DNA of 64,000 bases from NCBI RefSeq assembly GCF_016793595.1, contig NZ_JAEULY010000024.1, positions 1 to 64,000 on the forward strand. The letters are read 5' to 3'. The translations under genes and the position numbers were made by a program. The DNA comes from Phreatobacter sp. (GTDB lineage Bacteria; Pseudomonadota; Alphaproteobacteria; Rhizobiales; Phreatobacteraceae). Below, in pieces: positions 32,321-41,700 of the stretch. How positions within the stretch are numbered: the stretch's first letter is position 1; every line of letters starts with the position of its first letter. Below the pieces are notes generated by a model. It was given only the letters and a program-made list of their open reading frames with translations, was not told where the DNA came from and made no database searches.

Positions 32321-32671
32321 CTATCTGACGCCGAGCCACCAGGCGCTGGCGACGATGACTGCTTCGGCCGCCAGAACCCCGAACAGCACCGACTTGCGGC
32401 CGAGGAAATAGGCCGAAAGCCCTGCGACGAAGGCGCCGGCCCGCCAGCCGAGCGGCAGCGCGGCGAGCGCGCCGGCCGGGAAGAAGGCGAGCTTGGCGAC
32501 GACGGCCGCGAGCGTCGCGGTGGCGACGGCGCGCACCCAGACCAGAAGCTCAGAGCTCTCGTCGAGGCCGCGTCCGACCACCAGCGCAAGCCAGCGCCAG
32601 ATCTCGGTCGGCAGCACCCCGAGCAGGATCAGCGCGAGATAGGGCGTGAGATCGGAACCGATCAGGGTCAT
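32321..32671 (-). CDS. azlD: AzlD family small subunit of a branched-chain amino acid exporter
   Basis: A 116-residue membrane protein with about four hydrophobic segments (YLALILLGVLPTEIWRWLAL, AVATATLAAVVAKLAFFPAG and a last helix SVLFGVLAAEAVIVASAWWL). It pairs with AzlC; the best studied relative, E. coli YgaH, exports valine with YgaZ. It overlaps the azlC stop codon by four bases (ATGA). The substrate here is inferred from the pairing. Confidence 0.85.
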   Translation of the reverse strand: MTLIGSDLTPYLALILLGVLPTEIWRWLALVVGRGLDESSELLVWVRAVATATLAAVVAKLAFFPAGALAALPLGWRAGAFVAGLSAYFLGRKSVLFGVLAAEAVIVASAWWLGVR

Positions 32672-33408
32672 GACATGGCCCTCGCGCGCCTGATACGGCC
32701 GAGCGCATAGGCAAGCGTGCCGCCACCAAGCCCGGCATAGAGCAGTTCGAGCCCGTCGCCCGCGAGCGATGCGAGGAGCAGGCCGAAGAAGCCGATGCCA
32801 ATGGCGAGGCGGTCGGAGAGCATCCGCGCCGTGGTGAACAGCGACAGCAGGAAGAAGATCGGCGTGAGGAACAAGAGGCCAGCGGCGAAGGCGTTCGGGA
32901 TGATGCCGGCCAGTCCGTAGCCGATCACCGTGCTGCCCGCCGCCGAGGCGAGCAGGCCAGTGCCGAGGCCGAGGAAGAAGGGCACCCTGCCCTCGGCATC
33001 GACCTGCGGCAGCAGGCGCAGGCCCTCCACCCAGATCGAGATGGCGACCATGTGCGCGCACAGCGCCGCGACGAGCGGGTTGCGATCCTTCAGCCGGAGA
33101 TAGGGCAAGAGCGACACCACCATCGGTAGAAGGCGCACCGACGACAGGCCGACGGTGAGCGCGATGGCGACCCAGGACGCGCCGCTGCCGAGCCCGCCGA
33201 CGAGGATCAGATGCGCCGGCCCGGCCCAGATCAGCAGCGTCGCGAGGAGCGCCCAGACGAGCGGCATGCCGTAATCGGCGCAGACCGAGCCGATGCCGAT
33301 GAAGGTCGCGGCCAGGATCACCGCCGGCAGGGCGGCCGAGGCGCGCAGGCCCCGGCGATACCAGGCGGCCTGCGACAGCGGCACATAGGGCGGATTGGGG
33401 GTGGTCAT
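32668..33408 (-). CDS. azlC: AzlC family large subunit of a branched-chain amino acid exporter
   Basis: A 246-residue integral membrane protein of the AzlC/YgaZ family. Conserved pieces include ALPAVILAATFIGIGSVCAD and a long hydrophobic core, with LSSVRLLPMVVSLLPYLRLK in the middle. About seven to eight membrane segments. It is followed by azlD with a four-base overlap. The pair lies downstream of clpA, separated by a terminator, so it is probably its own unit. Confidence 0.85.
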   Translation of the reverse strand: MTTPNPPYVPLSQAAWYRRGLRASAALPAVILAATFIGIGSVCADYGMPLVWALLATLLIWAGPAHLILVGGLGSGASWVAIALTVGLSSVRLLPMVVSLLPYLRLKDRNPLVAALCAHMVAISIWVEGLRLLPQVDAEGRVPFFLGLGTGLLASAAGSTVIGYGLAGIIPNAFAAGLLFLTPIFFLLSLFTTARMLSDRLAIGIGFFGLLLASLAGDGLELLYAGLGGGTLAYALGRIRRARAMS

Positions 33409-33488
33409 CGCCGCCGATCAGTCGGACAGAGCGCTGCACCGCACAAGGACCAAAGCCGCATGCGGGCCATTCGGTGGCCCAAACGACA

Positions 33489-33521
33489 GACCCCGGCGCG
33501 AGGCTTGCCTCGGCCGGGGTC
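33489..33521 (-). terminator. Hairpin terminator after clpA
   Basis: GACCCCGGC (33489-33497) pairs with GCCGGGGTC (33513-33521), with an inner CGAGGC/GCCTCG stem. On the minus strand it is followed by a short T-containing run. It lies between the clpA stop and azlC. Confidence 0.7.
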
Positions 33522-33550
33522 GGATCGCGTCACGGGCGGGGCTCCGCGCC

Positions 33551-36034
33551 TCACTCCGCCTTGAGCGGCACTTTCGGCACCGAGCCGGACGGGCGCTTCG
33601 GCTCGGTCGGCGCGGGAACGCCACCCGATCCGCCGCCCGAGCCCTTCGGCTTGCGCTTGGCCTTGGCAGAACCGGCCTTTTTCGACGCAGCGCGCTTGGC
33701 GATGCGGCGAACATCGGGGGCGACCGGCTCGGGCTTCGGCGTCACGGGGCCGGCGGGATAGTCGAAGCCGAGGATGGGGAAGCCCTCCTCGTCCTTCTCG
33801 ACGATCACGCGGACATGGCCGCCATTCTTGAGGCGCCCGAACAGCAGGTCCTCGGCCAGCGGTTTCTTGACATATTCCTGGATCACGCGGGCCATGGGAC
33901 GCGCGCCCATCTGCTCGTCATAGCCGCGTTCGATCAGCCAGTCCTTGGCGTCGGGCGACAGCTCGATGGTGACCTGACGGTCGGCGAGCTGGGCCTCGAG
34001 CTGGAGGACGAACTTCTCGACGACATTGCCGATCACCTCGGTCGACAGATGGCCGAAGGCGATGACCGCATCGAGCCGGTTGCGGAATTCCGGCGCGAAC
34101 AGGCGGTTGATCGCCTCGGAATCATCGCCCGTGCGCTTGTTGCGGGTGAAGCCGATCGCCGGCTTGGCGAGGTCGGAAGCGCCCGCATTGGTCGTCATGA
34201 TCAGGATGACATTGCGGAAGTCGACCTGCTTGCCGTTGTGATCGGTCAGCTTCCCGTGATCCATGATCTGCAGGAGGATGTTGAACAGGTCCGGATGGGC
34301 CTTCTCGATCTCGTCCAGCAGCAGCACGCAATACGGGTTCTGGTCGACGCCGTCGGTCAGGAGGCCGCCCTGATCGAAACCGACATAGCCGGGAGGCGCG
34401 CCGATCAGCCGCGAGACGGTGTGGCGCTCCATATATTCCGACATGTCGAAGCGCAGGAGCTGCACGCCCAGCGTGTTGGCGAGCTGCTTGGCGACCTCGG
34501 TCTTGCCGACGCCGGTCGGGCCGGAGAACAGGTAGTTGCCGATCGGCTTTTCCGGTTCGCGCAGGCCCGCGCGGGCGAGCTTGATCGAGGCCGACAGGGC
34601 CTCGATCGCCTTGTCCTGCCCGTAGACCACGCGCTTCAGCGTCGTCTCGATGTTGCGGAGCACCTCGGCATCGTCCTTGGAGACGGTCTTCGGCGGGATG
34701 CGCGCCATGGTCGCGATCGTCGCCTCGATCTCCTTGATGCCGATGGTCTTCTTCCGCTTGCCCTCGGGCACCAGCATCTGCGCCGCGCCGCTCTCGTCGA
34801 TCACGTCGATCGCCTTGTCGGGCAGCTTGCGGTCATGAATGTAGCGCGCGGAGAGTTCGACCGCGGCCTTGATGGCCTCGTTGGTGTAGCGCAGCTTGTG
34901 ATAGGTCTCGAAGGCGGACTTCAGACCCTTCAGGATCTCGATCGAATCCTCGACCGTCGGCTCGTTGACGTCGATCTTCTGGAAGCGGCGGACGAGCGCG
35001 CGGTCCTTCTCGAAATACTGGCGGTATTCCTTGTAGGTGGTCGAACCGATGCAGCGCAGCGTGCCCTGCGCCAGCGCCGGCTTCAAAAGGTTCGAGGCGT
35101 CCATGGCGCCGCCCGAGGTCGCGCCAGCGCCGATCACCGTGTGGATCTCGTCGATGAACATGATCGCCTTGGGGTGGGCTTCCACCTCCTTGATGACCTG
35201 CTTGAGGCGCTCCTCGAAATCGCCGCGATAGCGCGTGCCGGCGAGCAGCGTGCCCATGTCGAGCGAGAAGACGGTGGCGTCCTTCAGGACGTCCGGCACG
35301 TCGTTCTCGACGATGCGCTTGGCGAGGCCCTCCGCGATGGCGGTCTTGCCGACGCCGGGATCGCCGACCAGCAGCGGATTGTTCTTCTGGCGGCGGCAGA
35401 GCACCTGGATCGTCCTGCTGATCTCGCCGTCGCGGCCGATCAGCGGGTCGATGCGGCCCTCGCGCGCCTTCTTGTTGAGGTTGACGCAATAGGTGTCGAG
35501 CGCGTCGCCCTTCTTCTTCTCGCCGTCCGGTGCCTTCTCCTTGGCCTCCTCGGGCTCGTCGGAACCCTTGGGCGAGCGCGCCTCGGACAGGCCCGCGCGC
35601 TTGGCGATGCCATGCGAGATGTAGTTGACCGCGTCGTAGCGGGTCATGTCCTGCTCCTGCAGGAAATAGGCGGCGTGGCTCTCGCGCTCGGCGAAGATCG
35701 CGACCAGCACGTTGGCGCCGGTCACTTCCTCGCGGCCGGACGACTGGACGTGGATCACCGCGCGCTGGATGACGCGCTGGAAGCCGGCGGTGGGCTTGGA
35801 ATCGTCGGAACCGTCCGTGACGAGGTTCTCAAGCTCGGAATCGATGTAGCCGACGAGGCTCTTCTTGAGCTTCTCGAGATCGACGCTGCACGCCTTCATC
35901 ACCGCCGCCGCGTCCTGATCGTCGACCAGCGCGAGCAGCAGGTGCTCCAGCGTCGCATATTCGTGCCGCCGCTCGTTGGCGAGCGCGAGGGCCCGGTGGA
36001 GCGACTGTTCGAGGCTGCGTGAGAATGAGGGCAA
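33551..36034 (-). CDS. clpA: ATP-dependent Clp protease ATP-binding subunit ClpA
   Basis: Unfoldase that feeds substrates into ClpP; 827 residues. An N-terminal Clp repeat domain (PSFSRSLEQSLHRALALANE) is followed by two AAA+ modules: Walker A GDPGVGKTAI with IMFIDEIHTVIGAG, and Walker A GPTGVGKTEV with VLLLDEIEKAHPD. The C-terminal 70 residues are an unusual Lys/Pro/Gly-rich tail (RRIAKRAASKKAGSAKAKRK). The start appears to be TTG with GAGG six bases upstream, giving the standard N-terminus. It follows clpS on the same strand, so adaptor and unfoldase are co-expressed. Confidence 0.97.
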   Translation of the reverse strand: MPSFSRSLEQSLHRALALANERRHEYATLEHLLLALVDDQDAAAVMKACSVDLEKLKKSLVGYIDSELENLVTDGSDDSKPTAGFQRVIQRAVIHVQSSGREEVTGANVLVAIFAERESHAAYFLQEQDMTRYDAVNYISHGIAKRAGLSEARSPKGSDEPEEAKEKAPDGEKKKGDALDTYCVNLNKKAREGRIDPLIGRDGEISRTIQVLCRRQKNNPLLVGDPGVGKTAIAEGLAKRIVENDVPDVLKDATVFSLDMGTLLAGTRYRGDFEERLKQVIKEVEAHPKAIMFIDEIHTVIGAGATSGGAMDASNLLKPALAQGTLRCIGSTTYKEYRQYFEKDRALVRRFQKIDVNEPTVEDSIEILKGLKSAFETYHKLRYTNEAIKAAVELSARYIHDRKLPDKAIDVIDESGAAQMLVPEGKRKKTIGIKEIEATIATMARIPPKTVSKDDAEVLRNIETTLKRVVYGQDKAIEALSASIKLARAGLREPEKPIGNYLFSGPTGVGKTEVAKQLANTLGVQLLRFDMSEYMERHTVSRLIGAPPGYVGFDQGGLLTDGVDQNPYCVLLLDEIEKAHPDLFNILLQIMDHGKLTDHNGKQVDFRNVILIMTTNAGASDLAKPAIGFTRNKRTGDDSEAINRLFAPEFRNRLDAVIAFGHLSTEVIGNVVEKFVLQLEAQLADRQVTIELSPDAKDWLIERGYDEQMGARPMARVIQEYVKKPLAEDLLFGRLKNGGHVRVIVEKDEEGFPILGFDYPAGPVTPKPEPVAPDVRRIAKRAASKKAGSAKAKRKPKGSGGGSGGVPAPTEPKRPSGSVPKVPLKAE

Positions 36035-36092
36035 GGGAAACCTCGTCAGTAAGTCATGATGCGCCGGAAGGCGCGAAAGGTGCCGAAGGAAC

Positions 36093-36428
36093 TCACTTCT
36101 TCTCCATCACGCATTGCAGCGGATGCTGGTGCTTTCTCGCGAAATCCATGACCTGCGTGACCTTGGTTTCCGCGACTTCGTAGGTATAGACGCCGCACTC
36201 GCCGACGCCGTGCTGATGGACGTGCAGCATGATGCGGGTGGCGGCGTCGGAGTCCTTGTTGAAGAACTTCTGGAGGATGTGCACGACGAACTCCATCGGC
36301 GTGTAATCGTCGTTCAGCAGCAGCACGCGATAGAGGCTCGGCCGCTTGGTCTGCGGCCGGGTCTTGGCGATCACGGACGTCCCCGGCCCACCCGGATCCT
36401 GGTCGCGCTCGTCGCGCTTGCCGGCCAT
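36093..36428 (-). CDS. clpS: ATP-dependent Clp protease adaptor ClpS
   Basis: N-degron adaptor that binds the ClpA N-domain and delivers proteins with bulky N-terminal residues. The start at 36428 gives 111 residues, with a flexible N-terminus and the core KRPSLYRVLLLNDDYTPMEF, then MLHVHQHGVGECGVYTYEVA and the C-terminal HPLQCVMEKK. The frame is open 67 codons further upstream with other possible starts, but those residues are not conserved in the family. It is the single full-length ClpS seen here; many Rhizobiales carry two. It is followed by clpA. Confidence 0.9.
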   Translation of the reverse strand: MAGKRDERDQDPGGPGTSVIAKTRPQTKRPSLYRVLLLNDDYTPMEFVVHILQKFFNKDSDAATRIMLHVHQHGVGECGVYTYEVAETKVTQVMDFARKHQHPLQCVMEKK

Positions 36429-36760
36429 CGTCAGTGCGAGATTGTCCCGCAATGGCGCTCCGTGGCTGTCGTCGATGGACCTTGCGTCCTGCATCATGGT
36501 CTTGAGTTCGTGCCGCATTATGCGCCACGCCTGAAACTGTCGGTTCGATCGGTGTCCATTCCAAGGCGGATCATGGACGAGTGCAATGCGAGAATCATGC
36601 CGGGCGTGATGCCCTGAGACTAGCCCCAAAATAGGAACCGGCGAACGGCGCCGCCAGTGGCGGTGGACAAAGCCCTAACGCGCCCTACCCTTTGGCGCGG
36701 AATGGCGGAGTGGTGCATGGGGCGGGCTGACCGGAGCCGGGTTGCGGAGAGCCCGGAGGC
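36429..36760. other. 332-base region between clpS and a divergent membrane protein gene
   Basis: No separate gene is supported. A short CCGCC-AGT-GGCGG hairpin lies at 36651-36663. Promoters of both genes should be here, but I see no convincing -35/-10 pair or heat-shock type element. Confidence 0.5.
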
Positions 36761-37993
36761 ATGAACGGCGTCGATATCGGCATTCGCCTCGTCGGCGCGT
36801 TCTACATCGTGGCGGGGATCGTCGCCGCACGGCAAATGGTGTTGGACGCCTTCATGGACAAGGCCCTCGCCAGCATCACGCTGAAGCCGGTTCCCCGCGC
36901 CGACAGGCTGCGCGGCCGGTGGATGCTTGGCACGGCCGTCGCGGTCTTTTCAGGCGGCGTCCTGCTGGTGGTTCTCAGCATCCTCGCCCTGCCCGCATTC
37001 CTCGTCGCCGCGGCCCTGCAAGCGGCCTATCTCGGCTATGCCGCGCCGCGCCTCATCGATCCCGACGAGGAGCCTGATCCCGACGGCCGCCGCGCCACGA
37101 TCAACGCCTTCCTGATCTATCTGGTGGCGACCGCTCTGGTCGTCGCGGTCGCGTCGGCGGGGCTGCTGCGCTCGCCGCTGGATGAGCCATGGCCGCTCGC
37201 CGGCGCGGCCATCGCCGTGGCCGCCTTCGCCGCCTATCACCTGCGCCGGGTGGCTGCCGTGCCCGCCGGGGCGGTCATGCCCACCTCGTCCGACCCGTCC
37301 GCAGCGGACGAGGCGGCCGTCCTGCCCCGGAAAGTGCGGCTGATGATCCGCCCGTTCGTCCTGCCCTTCGCGGACGATGCGACCGGATGGGTCGTGCCGC
37401 AGACGCTCGCCGCCGAGACTTTCGGCGAGGAACTGGTCGGCGATATCCTCGACTGGGAGACGAACTATCTCGGCACCATCCCTCAGGGGAAGCGCAAGGG
37501 CGGCTTCACCGACCCGCAACAGGCCGAGCACCACGAGGCGGAGGGCCGCGCGCTGGCGGCCCGCATGGCCGAGGCGATCGGCGCGGACCGCATCGCCTAT
37601 GCGCCGGTCGGGACGGTCTTTCCCGAGGCTCCGGAACGGGTCTACACAAATCCCAGGCGGATCAAGCTGATGGCGGATTACGGCTGCCATCCCGTCTGGT
37701 CTCTGGACGACGAGTACGGCAGCAATATCGATCCCGAGGCGCTGGGCCTCTCGCCCGCCCTCGCCACCGACCTCAACGCCTGGGTGGGGCGTTTCGAGGA
37801 TGCGCTGGACTGGGACAATCCCGGCGCGTTCAGGGAGGATGACGGCTTCCTCGCAAGGCACGAGGCGGAGGGCCGCAAGCTCGCCATCCGCGTCGCGCGG
37901 GAGCTGCGCGATCAGGGGCGCGGCGGCATCATGGTGTTCCTGATGACGCGGGAATTCGGCGTCGTGGTCGTCAGCGCCGACGAAGGCGACTGA
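36761..37993 (+). CDS. Four-helix membrane protein with C-terminal soluble domain
   Basis: A 410-residue protein I cannot assign. Hydrophobic helices at about residues 6-25, 55-80 and 112-160 (two) make a membrane part, with a polar loop at 88-110 (PDEEPDPDGRR). From about 190 a soluble domain follows: PRKVRLMIRPFVLPFADDAT, VGDILDWETNYLGTIPQGKR and PERVYTNPRRIKLMADYGCH, ending GGIMVFLMTREFGVVVVSAD. The soluble domain is acidic. CGGAGGC directly precedes the ATG. It is divergent from clpS and convergent with a lipoprotein gene. Confidence 0.6.
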   Translation: MNGVDIGIRLVGAFYIVAGIVAARQMVLDAFMDKALASITLKPVPRADRLRGRWMLGTAVAVFSGGVLLVVLSILALPAFLVAAALQAAYLGYAAPRLIDPDEEPDPDGRRATINAFLIYLVATALVVAVASAGLLRSPLDEPWPLAGAAIAVAAFAAYHLRRVAAVPAGAVMPTSSDPSAADEAAVLPRKVRLMIRPFVLPFADDATGWVVPQTLAAETFGEELVGDILDWETNYLGTIPQGKRKGGFTDPQQAEHHEAEGRALAARMAEAIGADRIAYAPVGTVFPEAPERVYTNPRRIKLMADYGCHPVWSLDDEYGSNIDPEALGLSPALATDLNAWVGRFEDALDWDNPGAFREDDGFLARHEAEGRKLAIRVARELRDQGRGGIMVFLMTREFGVVVVSADEGD

Positions 37994-37997
37994 CGGC

Positions 37998-38705
37998 TCA
38001 GCCGCGCGCCATCAGGCTGTCGAGGCGTCCACGCACCTGGAACAGCCGCGCCTGCGCCCCGGCAATGGCGGCTGACCGCTCCTGAAGGCCGGTCAGCACC
38101 GAGGTATCCGCAGTCTCGAACATGCCGCCGACGAGCCGCATGCGGCCCCTGTTCGCGTCGATATAGGCGGCCGCCTGATCGACGTTGTCGAACAGGTCGT
38201 CGAGCCCGTCGAGCGTCGCGATGAACAGCGGCGCGACCTCCGAGACCGTCTTGCGATAGGCGTCCTGATAGACCGCCCTAAGGTCGTCCGGCTGGGCGAG
38301 GTGGCTGACCGCCGTGTTGGTCGCGGCGAACAGGTCGCTGGCGCGCGTCCTGGCATGGCCGATCAGCTTGCGGCTCTCGGCGACGTCGGAGCGCTTCGCC
38401 ACCCAGTCCTGCGGACGCCGCAGCGCCGGCAGGATGCGCGCGGCGCTGCTCATCAGCGGCGCGACATCGCGGGTCAGCGTGTCGTGAAACTCGCGGATCG
38501 GATCGTAATGGCGCGCATAAATGCCGAAGCGTCGCGTTTCGGCTTCGGTGAGCTGCGGAACGCGCAGCCCGCGCGGCTGAAGCAGCCGCTCCCTGAGGAA
38601 GGCGATGAAGGCGGCACGCCCCTGCCCTTCGCTGTCGGCGCAGGAGGCGACGAACATGGCGAGCCCGCCGAGGACGAGCCCGCGTCGCGACATCGTGGCG
38701 TTCAT
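37998..38705 (-). CDS. Predicted periplasmic lipoprotein (DUF3053-like)
   Basis: A 235-residue protein with a lipoprotein-type leader: MSRRGLVLGGLAMFVASCAD, with Cys following VAS. The mature part is helical (FIAFLRERLLQPRGLRVPQL, YARHYDPIREFHDTLTRDV) and resembles DUF3053 proteins such as E. coli YiaF, whose function is unknown. The match is by pattern, not by a clear motif. It lies downstream of mfd on the same strand by about 80 bases, and could be in that operon. It converges with the membrane protein gene at 36761-37993. Confidence 0.65.
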   Translation of the reverse strand: MNATMSRRGLVLGGLAMFVASCADSEGQGRAAFIAFLRERLLQPRGLRVPQLTEAETRRFGIYARHYDPIREFHDTLTRDVAPLMSSAARILPALRRPQDWVAKRSDVAESRKLIGHARTRASDLFAATNTAVSHLAQPDDLRAVYQDAYRKTVSEVAPLFIATLDGLDDLFDNVDQAAAYIDANRGRMRLVGGMFETADTSVLTGLQERSAAIAGAQARLFQVRGRLDSLMARG

Positions 38706-38786
38706 GCGTGAACCCTTGAATGGCGAAGCCGCGCGGTGGCGGCTGTTTCCATGGGTTGTCTCACGGCCCTGATTCCGGCCGATGCC

Positions 38787-41700
38787 TCACGCCGCCTTTT
38801 TCGTTTCCGCGATCTTCACGAGGTTGCGCAGGATGACGGCCGCGCCCTTGAGCCGGTCCTCGGATTTCGGCCAGTCGCGGATGAACACGATCTTCTGGTC
38901 GGGGCGGACCTTCGCCAGCGAGCCCTGCTCGCCGATATAGCGGACGAGGCCGGCGGGATTGGCGAATTTCTGATCGCGGAACGACAGAACGATGCCGCGC
39001 GGGCCGGCATCGACCTTGTCGACATTGGCGCGCCGGCAATAGGCCTTGATCACCGCGACCTTGACGAGATGCTGGACCTCGTCGGGCAGCGGCCCGAACC
39101 GGTCGATCATCTCGGCGGCGAAGGCGTCGATCTCCTGATCGGTGGCGAGGTCGCCGAGGCGGCGATAGAGCGACAGGCGCAGGTTGAGGTCCTCGACATA
39201 GTGCTCGGGGATCAGGATCGGCGTGCCGACCGTGATCTGCGGCGACCACTTGTCCTCCACGGTCTCGTCCACGAGGCCCGCCTTCATCATCGACACGGCC
39301 TCCTCCAGCATCTGCTGGTAGAGCTCGTAGCCGACCTCCTTGATATGGCCGGACTGCTCGTCGCCCAAGAGGTTGCCGGCGCCGCGGATGTCGAGATCGT
39401 GCGAAGCGAGCTGGAAGCCCGCGCCGAGCGTGTCGAGCGATTGCAGAACCTTCAGGCGGCGCTCGGCCTGCGGCGTCACCGGCTTGTTCTCCGGCAGCGT
39501 GAACAGCGCATAGGCGCGCGTCTTGGAACGGCCGACGCGGCCGCGCAGCTGGTAGAGCTGGGCGAGGCCGAACATGTCCGCGCGCCAGACGATCAGCGTG
39601 TTCGCCGAGGGGATGTCGAGGCCCGATTCCACGATCGTCGTGGACAGGAGGATATCGACCTTGCCGTCGTAGAAGGCGCCGATCCGGTCCTCCAGCTCGC
39701 CGGCGGCCATCTGACCGTGAGCGACGATGAACTTCGCCTCCGGCACATGCTCGCGCAGGAAGGCCTCCACCTCGCCGAGATCCTCGATGCGCGGGCAGAC
39801 GAAGAAGGCCTGCCCGCCCCGGTAGCGCTCGCGCAGCAGCGCCTCGCGGATGATCAGGGGGTCGAAGGGCGTGACGAAGGACCGGACCGCGAGGCGGTCC
39901 ACCGGCGGCGTCGCGATGATCGAGAGGTCGCGCACGCCGGTCATGGCGAGTTGCAGAGTGCGCGGGATCGGCGTCGCGGTCAGGGTCAGGACGTGGACCT
40001 CGGCGCGCAGCTCCTTCAGCCGCTCCTTGTGGCCAACACCGAAATGCTGCTCCTCGTCGACGATGACGAGGCCGAGATCCTTGAAGGATATGGCCTTGCC
40101 GAGCAGGGCGTGGGTGCCAACGACAATATCGACCGTGCCTTCCGAGAGGCCCTTCTTGGCAGCGGCGAGATCGGCCGAGCCGACCATGCGCGAGGCCTGC
40201 GCGACATGGACCGGCAGGCCCTTGAAGCGCTCGGCGAAGGTCTTGAAGTGCTGGCGCGCCAGCAACGTGGTCGGGACGACGACCGCCACCTGCTTGCCGC
40301 CCATGACCGCCGCGAAGGCGGCGCGCAGCGCGACCTCGGTCTTGCCGAAGCCGACATCGCCGCAGACGAGGCGGTCCATCGGCCGGCCCGCGCCAAGGTC
40401 TTCGAGGACGCTGTCGATGGCGCCCGCCTGATCCTCGGTCTCGTCATAGGGGAATTTGGCGGCGAACTCGTCATAGGCGCCGTCCGGCGCGACCAGCTTC
40501 GGCGCTTCGCGCAGGGCGCGCGCGGCGGCGATCTTGATCAGGCCGGCCGCCATTTCGAGGATGCGCTTCTTCATGCGCGCCTTGCGCGCCTGCCAGGCTC
40601 CCCCGCCGAGCTTGTCGAGCTGCGCCTCGGCATCCTCCGAGCCGTAGCGGGACAGAAGCTCGATATTCTCGACCGGCAGGAACAGCTTGTCGCCGCCGGC
40701 ATAGTGGATTTCGGCGCAGTCGTGCGGCGCGCCAGCGGCCGTCACGGTTTCGAGGCCGACGAAGCGGCCGATGCCGTGGTCGACATGGACGACGAGGTCG
40801 CCGGCCGAGAGGCTGGTCGCCTCGGTGATGAAGTCCTGCGCCCGCTTGCGGCGCTTCTGGGCGCGCACGAGGCGGTCGCCGAGAATGTCCTGTTCGCCGA
40901 TAATGGCGAGGTCGGGCGTCTCGAAGCCTTCCTCGACCCCGAGCACGGCGAGTGCGATCTCGTCGCCGCGCAGCGCTTCCGCCGCCGACCAGCTCGCGAC
41001 CGGTCGAATCGCCTTCATGCCGTGGTCTTCGAGGATCGGTTGCAGGCGCTCGCGCGAGCCCTCCGACCATGCCGCAATGACGACGCGCTTCTTCTCCTTG
41101 CGCAGCGCCGTCACATGCAAGGCGACGGCATCGAAGACATTGGCGTTTTCGTCCGCACGCTCGGCGGCGAAGGACCGGCCGCGCCGGCCGTCGAGATCGA
41201 TCAGCGCGCCGTCTGAGGCGCCGGCCAGCGCGAAGGGCGAGAGTTTCACGACGGCCTCGCCGCCGCGCTTGCGCTCCCATTCCTCGGTTTTCAGGTAGAG
41301 CGCATCCGGCGGCAGCGGCTTGTAGGCGGCCCCGCCGCCATCGTGCTCCAGCGCGGTCTTTCGGGCGTCGTAATAGTCCGCGACCGTGGTCAGGCGCTCC
41401 TTCGCGGCCTCCTCGACCTGCGCGTCCAGCACCACGCCGGAATCCGGCAGGTAGTCGAAGATCGTGTCCAGCCGGTCGTGGAACAGCGGCATCCAGTGCT
41501 CGACGCCGGGATAGCGCCGGCCCTCGGACACGGATTCGTAGAGCGCGTCGCCCTTGGTCGAGCCGCCGAAGGCGCGGACATAGGCGAGGCGGAACTTCAC
41601 CATGGTCTCGGTGGTGATCTGCACCTCGGAGGTCGGCACGAGGTCGAGCCGGCGCAGATTGCCGGTGGTGCGCTGGGTTTCCGCGTCGAAGGTGCGGATC

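Noticed and set aside
33395..36022. 875-codon open frame on the plus strand
   Set aside because: It is the antisense shadow of clpA; the protein is low-complexity Arg/Leu/Asp and has no family motif.
38736..41216. 826-codon plus-strand open frame
   Set aside because: Antisense to mfd, which has all its helicase motifs intact.
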